Positions 26,738 through 34,727 of a stretch of DNA of 47,173 nucleotides are shown piece after piece (position 1 is the stretch's first letter; each line of letters begins with the position of its first letter). Below the pieces are notes generated by a model that saw only the letters and a program-made list of their open reading frames with translations, was not told the DNA's origin and made no database searches. Origin of the DNA: an uncultured Clostridia bacterium (GTDB lineage Bacteria; Bacillota; Clostridia; Oscillospirales; Ruminococcaceae); the NCBI GenBank assembly GCA_945829235.1, contig CALZUA010000025.1, positions 1 to 47,173 on the forward strand. The letters are read 5' to 3'. The translations under genes and the position numbers were made by a program.

Positions 26738-26770
26738 ACAAAATGCCCGAACGCGCGGAGCGGTCGGGCT
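26738..26770 (-). terminator. Terminator of the BspA-type lipoprotein gene
   Basis: Minus strand GCCCGA / TCGGGC 6-bp stem with a GC-rich loop, then ATTTTGTTTC, 11 nt beyond the stop codon. Confidence 0.7.
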
Positions 26771-26780
26771 TGATTGCTAT

Positions 26781-27866
26781 TTAGTTGCCGTTGATGGCTT
26801 TGTACAAATCGTCGTAGTAATTGTCGGAATTGTAGGTTTTGCCTTTGTAGGTGATTTCTGCGGTGCAGTATAGAAACGCATCATCTCCTATTTCTGTAAC
26901 GCTGTCCGGAATTATTACGCTTGTTAGTCCAGTACAGTGGAAAAACGCATTTTCTCCTATTTCTGTAACGCTGTTCGGAATTATTACGCTTGTAAGTCCG
27001 GTACATCTGTAAAACGCCCTATTTTCTATTTCTGTAACGCTGTTCGGAATTATTACGCTTGTTAGTCCGGTGCAATCTTCAAACGTCTCAATTCCTATTT
27101 CTGTTACGCTATCAGGGATTGTTATGCTTGTAAGTCCGGTGCAACGTTCAAACGCGTAACTCCCTATTTCTGTTACGCTGTCCGGGATTGTTATGCTTGT
27201 AAGTCCGGTGCAACGTTCAAACGCAGAATGCCCTATTTCTGTTACGCTATCAGGGATTGTTATGCTTGTAAGTCCGGTACAGTCATAAAACGCCAAATCC
27301 CCTATTTCTGTAACGCTATCAGGGATTGATATACTTGTAAGTCCGGTACAGCCGCGAAATGCCTCCTCTACTATTTTTGTAACACTGTCAGGTATCGTAA
27401 AATTGCCGATTTTCCCTCCTGGGCAACATATAAGTGAAGTCATATCCTTACTATATAGCACGCCATCTTTTGAAGTATAGCTCGGATTATTGTCGTCTAC
27501 ATTTATTTCAGTAAGAACGGTGCTATCACTAAATGCCCTATCACCTATTGTTGTAACACTTTCAGGAATTGTTACACTTTTAAGTACACCAAGACCGCGA
27601 AACCCTGCTATTTCTGCAACTTTCTTCCCGTCAATTTCCGACGGAATCATCACGACATCATTATTGCCTTTATACCCATTTATTATAATCACGTCACGCT
27701 TTATACTGTACTCACGATAAAAATCGTTTTCAGGAGTTTCGGATATACCGCTTGAAAATGACGAGCTACTTGACCTTTCAGAAGAAGTAGTGCCATTATT
27801 ACATGCAGTCAAAGTCAAAACCATCGCCACCGCAGTAACAGCGCTCAAAATTTTGCTGTTTTTCAT
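26781..27866 (-). CDS. BspA-type leucine-rich-repeat lipoprotein
   Basis: 361 aa. Lipoprotein signal (VAMVLTLTAC, Cys at about 22), a Ser-rich linker to about 45, then LRR_5 repeats of 23 residues (consensus GLTSITIPDSVTEIGxxAF) from about 85 to 345, and the common end ITYKGKTYNSDNYYDDLYKAI. The repeat DNA (about 26890-27365) is a near-perfect 69-nt tandem array, a likely site of copy-number change. BspA-type proteins are surface adhesins or ligand binders. It has its own consensus promoter and terminator. A second protein of this type is at 30526-32196. Confidence 0.9.
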   Translation of the reverse strand: MKNSKILSAVTAVAMVLTLTACNNGTTSSERSSSSSFSSGISETPENDFYREYSIKRDVIIINGYKGNNDVVMIPSEIDGKKVAEIAGFRGLGVLKSVTIPESVTTIGDRAFSDSTVLTEINVDDNNPSYTSKDGVLYSKDMTSLICCPGGKIGNFTIPDSVTKIVEEAFRGCTGLTSISIPDSVTEIGDLAFYDCTGLTSITIPDSVTEIGHSAFERCTGLTSITIPDSVTEIGSYAFERCTGLTSITIPDSVTEIGIETFEDCTGLTSVIIPNSVTEIENRAFYRCTGLTSVIIPNSVTEIGENAFFHCTGLTSVIIPDSVTEIGDDAFLYCTAEITYKGKTYNSDNYYDDLYKAINGN

Positions 27867-27918
27867 TGCTTTTACCTTTCCATAAATTGAATTTTACAAA
27901 TTTTAGATTTCCTATTAC

Positions 27919-27947
27919 ATTATATATCTGTACATTCATATTGTCAA
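27919..27947 (-). promoter_or_regulatory. Promoter of the BspA-type lipoprotein gene
   Basis: Minus strand TTGACA (27947-27942), 17 nt, TATAAT (27924-27919); perfect consensus, about 50 nt before the start codon at 27866. Confidence 0.85.
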
Positions 27948-28340
27948 GGGGGTTTTGGGGATTTTGTCTTTTTTCTCAATTGTTTGTAAGAACAGCGGTG
28001 AGATATTTTTATGACAAGCAAACACTCTCGTTTTCAAATACGGACATTTTTTCAACAGCTGTATCTGTTTCAGCGGAACCTCAGCATTAGATGTCGCGAT
28101 TGCCTTTATAACGTCAACAGGAACGCTTGTCGTACCATTTAAATCGATTGTTTCAAACTTGCCCTCGGAAAGCTTCGCGATATCGCCTGCAACGTTCGTC
28201 ATGGTCTGCGTTTTACCGTCAACCGTAGGATTCTTCGGCGTCTAAAAACCGCCCGAAGATGAACCGCCGCGCTTGTCACAAATGAAACGCAGATATTGTC
28301 CGCAATCTGCGGAATTGCCGCCGAATTTGTCAAAGTGCAT
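27936..28340 (-). pseudogene. Fragment of a Ruminococcus-type surface protein
   Basis: One frame from ATG 28340 reads MHFDKFGGNSADCGQYLRF, a GGSSSGG linker, an in-frame TAG near 28242, then TPKNPTVDGKTQTMTNVAGD and ETIDLNGTTSVPVDVIKAIA. The Gly/Ser linker and the VPVDVIKAIA segment resemble modular extracellular proteins of ruminococci. From about 28050 leftward the sequence (LLKKCPYLKTRV) looks unrelated and runs into the promoter of the LRR gene. No signal peptide or ribosome site is present. I read it as debris of a larger gene. Confidence 0.5.
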
Positions 28341-28382
28341 AAATAATTCTTTTCAGTTTGATAATATTCGCCAAATTGCTGA

Positions 28383-28411
28383 TTGACAAAACGCCCGAAA
28401 TAGATTATAAT
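28383..28411 (+). promoter_or_regulatory. Promoter of the SulP transporter gene
   Basis: TTGACA (28383-28388), 17 nt, TATAAT (28406-28411). The leader before the start at 28479 contains a small hairpin GTCGA-GTTTTT-TCGAC near 28429-28444. Confidence 0.85.
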
Positions 28412-28478
28412 AAATCAGTTGTGTGTCGAGTTTTTTCGACGCATTTCGGGTTGGAATAATTGATGAAGGGTGATTTTG

Positions 28479-30113
28479 ATGTTGATTAAGGATTACGCGA
28501 ATATCCTTAAACGCGAGTTCAAAGGCTACAACGGCAAAAAGTTCGGCAAGGACGTTATGGCGGGAGTTACAGTTGCGGCTGTTGCTCTGCCGCTGGCGCT
28601 TGCTTTTGGTGTAAGCTCGGGCGCAACCGCCGCCGCAGGTCTTGTCACGGCAATCATCGCGGGACTGGTTATCGGCTCGCTTTCCGGCGCGTCTTATCAG
28701 ATAAGCGGTCCTACGGGAGCAATGACGGCAATTCTGGTTTCGCTCGTTGCTCAGCACGGTATTCAGGGCGTGTTTATCGCAAGCTTTATGTCGGGTGTTT
28801 TGCTTTTGTTATGCGGAATTTTCAAGCTCGGCGGGTTGGTTTCTTACCTCCCCTCGCCCGTTATAACAGGCTTTACGAGCGGTATCGCAATAATCATCGC
28901 GCTCGGGCAAATCGACAATTTCACCGGTCTCAAAGCCTCGGGGCTTAACACAATCGAGAAAATCGCGAGCTATTTCACTACCCCGCAGTCGCTCAACCTC
29001 ACATCGCTGATAATCGGCGTGAGCGTGGTTGTGTTTATGATAATCTACCCCAAGAAGCTCGGGAAGTATTTCCCGTCGTCGCTTGCCGCAATCATTATCG
29101 CGACTGTCGTAAACTCAATCTGCAAGTTTGACGTGAGCGTTGTCGGGGCAATTCCCCAGACGCTTCTCCTTGAGGACAGACTTGATTTCTCAACAATCAA
29201 CTTTGATATGCTCAAAGACCTTATTGTTCCCGCAATTTCGATAGCCGCGCTTGGTCTTATCGAGAGCCTGCTCTGCGGCGCTTCTGCCGGTCGAATGAAG
29301 AACGAAAAGCTTAACGCGGACGTTGAGCTCGTGGCACAAGGCGCGGGAAATATGCTCCTCCCGCTTTTCGGCGGCGTACCCGCAACCGCGGCTATCGCAA
29401 GAACCAGCGTTGCCATAAAAAGCGGCGGTCAGACGCGCCTCACTTCCGTAATTCACGCGGTTGTGCTTCTGCTTTCAATGTTCGTGCTCGGCGGCGTTAT
29501 GTCGATGATTCCGCTGTCGGCGCTCGCGGGCGTGCTCATCGTAACCGCGTGGCGTATGAACGAGTGGTCTGCAATCAAATCAATCTTCGGCAAAAAGCTC
29601 AAAACCGCGATTTTCCAGTTCCTCATAACAATGCTGGCAACCGTTATCTTCGACCTCACAATCGCGATTTTAATCGGCGTTGCGTTCTCGCTGATAATGT
29701 TCGTGGTAAAGGTTTCGGATATGCAGGTAACCGTGTCCGAGGTTGACGCGGATAAACTTGACAAAGAGCGAATAAACCCCGAAAAGCTCAAGTACACCTG
29801 CGTTGTGTACATAACCGGCCCGCTCTATTTCGGCACTTGCTCCAAGCTCGAGGAAAAAATCTCCTCGCTCGGCGATAATTACAACATAATTTTCTCGATG
29901 CGCGGCGTCACAACCGCGGATATCTCGGGAATTAACGTTCTCCACGAGTACTGCGAAAAGCTGATTTCACAAGGAAGAATGGTCTTTTTCTCCTGCGTTC
30001 AGCCGCCCGTGATGGACTTGATTGAGCGCACGGGACTTCGCGAGGAGCGCTTCAAGCACGATATGTTCTTCTGGAGCACCGACAAGGTTTTCGAGCACAT
30101 TTCTTCGCTTTAA
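28479..30113 (+). CDS. SulP-family inorganic anion transporter with STAS domain
   Basis: 544 aa from ATG 28479, with GAAGGG 8 nt before; a GTG 9 nt upstream is possible. The N-terminal 400 residues are membrane helices of the SulP fold: GVTVAAVALPLALAFGVSSG, GLVIGSLSGASYQISGPTGAM (the family signature region) and LPLFGGVPATAAIARTSVAIKSG. The C-terminal 110 residues are a STAS domain (YITGPLYFGTCSKLEEKI, MRGVTTADISGINVLHEY). It would carry sulfate, bicarbonate or another anion, driven by a proton or sodium gradient; the substrate cannot be told. Flanked by unrelated surface-protein genes, monocistronic. Confidence 0.93.
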   Translation: MLIKDYANILKREFKGYNGKKFGKDVMAGVTVAAVALPLALAFGVSSGATAAAGLVTAIIAGLVIGSLSGASYQISGPTGAMTAILVSLVAQHGIQGVFIASFMSGVLLLLCGIFKLGGLVSYLPSPVITGFTSGIAIIIALGQIDNFTGLKASGLNTIEKIASYFTTPQSLNLTSLIIGVSVVVFMIIYPKKLGKYFPSSLAAIIIATVVNSICKFDVSVVGAIPQTLLLEDRLDFSTINFDMLKDLIVPAISIAALGLIESLLCGASAGRMKNEKLNADVELVAQGAGNMLLPLFGGVPATAAIARTSVAIKSGGQTRLTSVIHAVVLLLSMFVLGGVMSMIPLSALAGVLIVTAWRMNEWSAIKSIFGKKLKTAIFQFLITMLATVIFDLTIAILIGVAFSLIMFVVKVSDMQVTVSEVDADKLDKERINPEKLKYTCVVYITGPLYFGTCSKLEEKISSLGDNYNIIFSMRGVTTADISGINVLHEYCEKLISQGRMVFFSCVQPPVMDLIERTGLREERFKHDMFFWSTDKVFEHISSL

Positions 30114-30242
30114 GATAAAAAAACGGCGCTGTCAAACGAACGGCGCTGTTTTTACACTTATTACGTTCCCATCTACACAAACCGAATAATTCTATGTCGT
30201 GATTGTGACAGCCGCTTTGCTTATGGTCACGGCAATTCTATG

Positions 30243-30404
30243 AAAAAAGGGCGAAAATAAATCCGCCCTTTAAATTCATTTATTCACCTCGTGCATTTGC
30301 TCAGGGTTTTTGCACTTGAAATCACTCATCAGCCTTCCAAGCGCAGTATCATGGGTAATCTGCGAATTCACACAAATTATAACACACTATTTTCAAATTG
30401 TCAA
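30243..30404 (-). pseudogene. Gutted Rpn-family gene: promoter, 34 codons and terminator
   Basis: On the minus strand the promoter TTGACA-17 nt-TATAAT (30404-30376) is followed at once by mid-gene sequence, VNSQITHDTALGRLMSDF then KCKNPEQMHEVNK and a stop, matching residues about 155-190 of the Rpn protein at 4955-5755. The hairpin terminator GGGCG / CGCCC plus TTTTTT (30243-30270) is kept. Start codon, nuclease domain and C-terminus are deleted. The surrounding gene-free stretch 30114-30525 holds otherwise a direct repeat ACGGCGCTGT after the SulP gene and the terminator of the next gene. Confidence 0.82.
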
Positions 30405-30475
30405 GAAAAATACACAAAACGCGCAAATATGTAATCACCGCTCCCCTGCTGTTCCGCACCGGCGCGTTTTTGCAA

Positions 30476-30508
30476 CAAAAAGCCCGAATGAGCAGGGCGC
30501 TCGGCCTA
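30476..30508 (-). terminator. Terminator of the FecR-LRR gene
   Basis: Minus strand AGGCCGA / TCGGGCT stem (one mismatch), with inner GAGC/GCTC pairs, followed by TTTTT, about 18 nt past the stop at 30526. Confidence 0.65.
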
Positions 30509-30525
30509 ATATTTTTTACTGCTCA

Positions 30526-32196
30526 TCAGGTGTACAATTCGTCATAATTTAATTCGGTGTAAGTTTTGCCTTTGTAAGTGATTTTTGTGTGGCAGCAATA
30601 AAATGCGTCTTTTTCAATTTTGGTAACGCTGTCCGGTATTTCAAGGCTTTTAAGTTGTGTGCAATTGTAAAATGATAATTCTCCAATTGTTGTAACACTG
30701 TCAGGGAGTGTTATACTTGTAAGATGGTAACAATAGTAAAATGCATTATTTCCAATCTCTGTTACACTATTCGGAATTGTAATGCTATTAAGATTGACAC
30801 ATTTAGAAAACGCACCCGTCGAAATAGTTGTTATGCTGTCCGGAAGCGTTATTTGTGTAAGTCTGGAGCAATTTCCAAACGCCTCTTGACCTATTTTGAT
30901 GACGCTGTTCGGGATTGTTATACTTGTAAGACCGGTGCATTCGGCAAATGCGCGTTCTCCTATTTCTGTGACACTCTTCGGAATATTTACGCTTGCTAGT
31001 TTGTTACACCGCTCAAACGCTTCTTTTCCTATTTTTGTGACGCTGTCCGGAATTTCAACATTTTCAAGATTCATACATTGTTTAAACGTTGACTCTTCTA
31101 TTTCTGTAACGCTGTTCGGAATATTTACGCTTGTTAGCTTGATACACCACGAAAACGCTTCTTTTCCTATTTTTGTGACGTCGTCCGGAATTTCAACATT
31201 TTCAAGTTTTACGCATTGTTTAAACGCAGACTCTTCTATTTCAGTAACGCTTTCCGGGATTGATACACTTTTAAGTTCCGAACAAAAAGCAAAAGCATAT
31301 TCTGCTATTGATGTAACACCATTCGGAATTGTAACGCTTGTTGCTTTGATGAATTCAAACGAACTATCTCCGATACATACAACCTTTTCCCCGTCAATTT
31401 CTGCGGGAATATTCACAACTTCATCTTTGCCTATGTATTTTGTAATTTCAATTCCGCCGAGTGCTGAATTGTACCTGTACCAATAATCGCCGAAAGTCAA
31501 TATCTCTCCTGTAACACTCAAATTACTATCATCAGGAGAATTATTACCTCCTGAAGAACTGTTTTCGCTGTTTACGCTCGAATTATCGATGTTTTCAACG
31601 CGGGAAATAACCTCAGCCTTATCTCCTGCATTCAGCGTCTTTATTTCGTCATTGCCTGTACCTTTTTCAGCGAACTCAACAACTCCCTGCTCAACCTCAA
31701 CAACGGTATGACAAAGCCCCGCGTTATCAAAAAATACGTTGACCGTGAAAATCGTGCCGCGAACGGACATCGAAGCGTTCGGGCTTTCCACGACGTAGCT
31801 TTCAGGCGAAAGCAATTTGTTGTCGATTTCGTTAGAAATTGTACCTTTTTCGAGATGAATGACGGTTCGCGAATCTTTTCCCTCAGCACCGAACGCTTCG
31901 ATACTGAATTTCGTCAGCTCGCTTGCAATAACGTGCTTGTCCGAATCAAGAGCTAGCGTTAAAGTCGATTTTTCAAGCACTTCAACGTTATCCCCGCTCA
32001 CGAGATTTTGTCCTTTGAACGCGTCGGAAACGCTCAAAAGTGAGGTTACGCGCGAAGTACCCGTCAAGTCGGCAATGCGAATGTTGCGATAACCTGTATT
32101 AAGCAGTATAATCAGCACGACAACTCCCGCGATTAGCGCTAACGTTACCGCTCCCGCGATGATTTTTCCTTTTGTCGATGAAAGAAAATTTTTCAT
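30526..32196 (-). CDS. Membrane-anchored FecR-domain protein with BspA-type LRR repeats
   Basis: 556 aa from ATG 32196, chosen because GAGGAG lies 7-8 nt upstream. Residues about 10-32 are a signal-anchor helix (AGAVTLALIAGVVVLIILL). Residues about 55-200 resemble the FecR domain (LEKGTISNEIDNKLLSPESY, SMSVRGTIFTVNV, VEVEQGVVEF), which in other proteins senses signals or binds surface ligands. A Ser/Asn linker (about 205-230) leads to about eleven LRR_5 repeats of 23 residues (SVTEIGxxAFxxC) and the same C-terminal end as the 26781 protein (ITYKGKTYTELNYDELY). The mix of FecR and LRR is seen in gut Clostridia surface proteins. It has its own promoter. Confidence 0.85.
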   Translation of the reverse strand: MKNFLSSTKGKIIAGAVTLALIAGVVVLIILLNTGYRNIRIADLTGTSRVTSLLSVSDAFKGQNLVSGDNVEVLEKSTLTLALDSDKHVIASELTKFSIEAFGAEGKDSRTVIHLEKGTISNEIDNKLLSPESYVVESPNASMSVRGTIFTVNVFFDNAGLCHTVVEVEQGVVEFAEKGTGNDEIKTLNAGDKAEVISRVENIDNSSVNSENSSSGGNNSPDDSNLSVTGEILTFGDYWYRYNSALGGIEITKYIGKDEVVNIPAEIDGEKVVCIGDSSFEFIKATSVTIPNGVTSIAEYAFAFCSELKSVSIPESVTEIEESAFKQCVKLENVEIPDDVTKIGKEAFSWCIKLTSVNIPNSVTEIEESTFKQCMNLENVEIPDSVTKIGKEAFERCNKLASVNIPKSVTEIGERAFAECTGLTSITIPNSVIKIGQEAFGNCSRLTQITLPDSITTISTGAFSKCVNLNSITIPNSVTEIGNNAFYYCYHLTSITLPDSVTTIGELSFYNCTQLKSLEIPDSVTKIEKDAFYCCHTKITYKGKTYTELNYDELYT

Positions 32197-32228
32197 ATAA
32201 ATACTCCTCAAAAAGAATATATAATTTT

Positions 32229-32257
32229 ATAATATCACAAATTGTCAGACATTGCAA
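32229..32257 (-). promoter_or_regulatory. Probable promoter of the FecR-LRR gene
   Basis: Minus strand TTGCAA (32257-32252), 17 nt, TATTAT (32234-32229), 32 nt before the start codon. The rest of 32197-32384 shows only AT-rich sequence and a short inverted repeat TTGTAG-TG-CTACAA near 32287. Confidence 0.6.
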
Positions 32258-32384
32258 CTATTATCTTAAACTTTTTGCTTATTAGGTTGTAGTGCTACAA
32301 TAGAAAAAAGAATTAAAAGAAATACCAAAATCTGCTAGAATAAAGTTACCACACAAAATTCAAGTGAAAGAAGGTCAATCTCTC

Positions 32385-33146
32385 ATGGGTATTATAACAC
32401 AAGAAATGCGATTTCGTCAAGCCCTAATGAAATATTGTGAAAAGTATGGTGTAAACAACAAAAGCCGTTCATATATCTATTTTTGGAAGAAACTTTGGGA
32501 CGGAACGATTGAATCGCTTGCCGAACAGTCCAAGCGACCACACCACCATCCAAACGAGCACACGCCCGATGAACTTAAGCTCATCAAAGATATGCGGCGG
32601 CGAAACCCCAAACTTGGTCTTACGGAACTGTGGCACAGACTTCGCAAAAGGGGCTACACACGCCGCGTTGAGAGCCTCTACCGCGTTATAAAAAGGTTGG
32701 CTTTGCTTCCGCAAGCTCCAGCAAAGCCAACCTACAAGCCCAAGTCTTACAAGCAAATGACCTACCCGAGTGAGCGTGTTCAGATAGATATTAAATTTGT
32801 CCCGCTGCGGTGCCTTGTAAATAAAGAACAAAAGCTCCATCAATACACCGCAATCGATGAGTTCACGCGGCTTCGATTTATCTACGGCTACGAGGAACAC
32901 AACACTTATTCCTCGGCAGATTTTTTGAAGCGCGCTGTTGAATGGTACAAGCGGCGCGGAATTAAGGTTGAATGCGTTCAGACCGACAACGAGCCTGAGT
33001 TCACAACGCGGTTTATTCAAGGCTTAAAGGATAAGCCAACGCTGTTCCAGACAACTGCTTCGGCACTCGGTATCCGGCACAAGCTCATTCGATATCGGAC
33101 AAAAAACAAAATCATTCAGAGCAGTGATCATAAGGCTCTTGTATGA
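32385..33146 (+). pseudogene. IS481-like DDE transposase, 3' end lost
   Basis: Start at ATG 32385 with AGAAGG upstream. The N-terminal part has the helix-turn-helix region with an apparent internal loss (YGVNNKSRSYIYFWKK), followed by the family segment DGTIESLAEQSKRPHHHPN. The catalytic core shows YPSERVQIDIKFVP with the first Asp and CVQTDNEPEFTTRF with the second. Homology stops after LGIRHKLIR, where relatives continue with PYTPRHNGKVERSH carrying the catalytic Glu; here the frame runs into unrelated residues and stops. The end coincides with the left edge of the IS110-family element, so that insertion may have cut it. Confidence 0.85.
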
Positions 33147-33252
33147 TATAGTTGAGTACCATATCAAATCCTTTCATAAGATTTACGCTCATCTCCGAAG
33201 TGAAGGAACTGTTCAAATTTTCGGCGAAAACCGACGAAATGTTGCTGAAATG

Positions 33253-33448
33253 TGGTATAATTAGCTTGAACACCGTGGACTTTTTATTGTGCCTTGCCGC
33301 AGGACGGCTAGATGGAGTTTATTGCCACGATTTTATTCAAGATGTTTATAGCTGGATAAAGCCCGTTCAGGTGACTTTTCATTTCACGCAAGGATACGCG
33401 GATAAAATCAAGTGGACAAGCGGTGCTACTTTTTTCGAGGTGATTACT
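33253..33448 (+). ncRNA. Candidate bridge-RNA region of the IS110-family element
   Basis: In IS110-group elements the non-coding left end before the transposase encodes a bridge RNA of roughly 180 nt that pairs with target and donor DNA. Here about 300 nt of non-coding DNA (33147-33448) precede the transposase start, and an extended -10 box (TGG-TATAAT, about 33254-33262) lies about 190 nt before the start codon with no good -35, as expected when the -35 is supplied by the joined right end of the circular form. I did not fold the RNA; the boundaries are estimates. Confidence 0.35.
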
Positions 33449-34727
33449 ATGATTTTTGTTGGAATTGATGTTGCTAAAGACACGCACTATGCCGCCGTTT
33501 CAGACGATTCGGGAGCAGTACTCGTCAAGCCGTTTGCGTTTCAGAACAACGCCGAGGGCTTCTGTCTTTTGCTCAAAAAGCTGTCGGAATTTGACCGTAG
33601 CGAGCTACTTATCGGACTTGAATCCACAGGTATATATTCGGAAAATCTGATATATTTCCTAAACGATTCCGGTTACAAGCTTGCTGTCATCAACCCTATT
33701 CAGACAGCCACTCTTCGCAAAACCAAAACAGACAAGGTTGACACTATGCTGATTATCAAATCGCTGATGGTCAATTCTTATCAACTGTATTCTCATCGTG
33801 ATGCCGATTCTGTTAAGCTGAGAACACTATGCCGTTTTCGTCAGAATCTCAAAAAGTCCAAGACGCGACTGAAAATACAGCTTGCAGGATATGTCAATCT
33901 TGTTTTCCCCGAATTCGGTAAGTTCTTCAAATCCGGAATACATATCGTTGCTTCCTATGCTTTGCTTAAGAAGTATTCTTCACCCTAGGAGATTGCCGCC
34001 GAAATTCAATGCCGTCAGGCATTGAATTTGTGGACAATCAACTTTGTCCACTCTTCTCTCAAAGGTGTCGCGTGGGCGCTTTGGAAAAGATACAGCCGAA
34101 GCTCTAAAAAGTCTGGCTCTCTCCTCAGTCGGGGTGAAGAACCCTTTTATATCCATTCAAATAGCCCAAACCATTGCGCAGATTGAGCTATTGGAACAGC
34201 AAATTAAAGACCTGAATTCTGCCATCGAGGAAGCGATGGAATCCATCAATTCCGTCCTTATGACAGTTCACGGTATCGATGCGGTCAATGCCGCCTGCAT
34301 TCTTGGTGAAAACGGCGATATAAGTCGTTTTTCTAAACCGTGCAAGCTACTTGCCTATGCCGGTCTTGACCCCACCGTTCGCCAATCCGGGCAGTTCACT
34401 GCGAAATCTACCCGTATGTCCAAGTGTGGTTCTGCCTTGCTTCGCTATGCTCTTATCAATTCCGCTTGGCAACTCACGCTGAATGACCCAATCTTCAAAG
34501 CTTATTATGACCTTAAACGCTCTCAGGGACTTAACCATTACGGCGCTCTTGGTCATGTTGCTCACAAGCTCACCAGAGTTATTTTTAAGCTCTTGACTTC
34601 TGATACTCCATCATCCCTGCCAAACTTGTCGCCTAATTTTTGTCAGTTTTGTCTATTGACTCTTCATAGCTGGTCTCCATCGGTAAGCATATTAACAAAT
34701 CTGTCAAAAGCCTGCCATTTCTCTTGA
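33449..34727 (+). pseudogene. IS110-family transposase, disrupted by a stop and a 28-nt insertion
   Basis: Start at ATG 33449 (GAGGTG upstream). The N-terminal RuvC-like DEDD domain is complete: GIDVAKD (Asp7), LIGLESTGIY (Glu58) and KTDKVD (Asp95, Asp98). The C-terminal Transposase_20 domain is also there (MTVHGIDAVNAACILGE, LLAYAGLDPTVRQSGQ with the conserved Ser). Between them, TAG at 33986-33988 (YSSP-stop-EIAA) and a 28-nt hairpin at 34002-34029 break the frame; removing the 28 nt restores it as EIAAGGQSTLSTLLSK. The last codons after about 34620 run into galT-like DNA (34701 on), so the right end of the element lies between. Confidence 0.88.
34002..34051. repeat. Two adjacent perfect hairpins inside the IS110 transposase gene
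   Basis: Hairpin A: 12-bp arms AAATTCAATGCC / GGCATTGAATTT with loop GTCA (34002-34029). Hairpin B directly follows: 8-bp arms GTGGACAA / TTGTCCAC with a 6-nt loop (34030-34051). Hairpin A has exactly the length whose removal restores the transposase reading frame. Confidence 0.9.

Noticed and set aside
26881-27365. CRISPR-like array
   Set aside because: The regular repeats are 69-nt coding units of leucine-rich repeats without spacers. No cas genes are present.
30122-30155. ACGGCGCTGT twice after the SulP gene, followed by TTTTT, as a terminator
   Set aside because: The two copies are direct, not inverted, repeats; only a weak GCGC stem can form, so I did not call a terminator.
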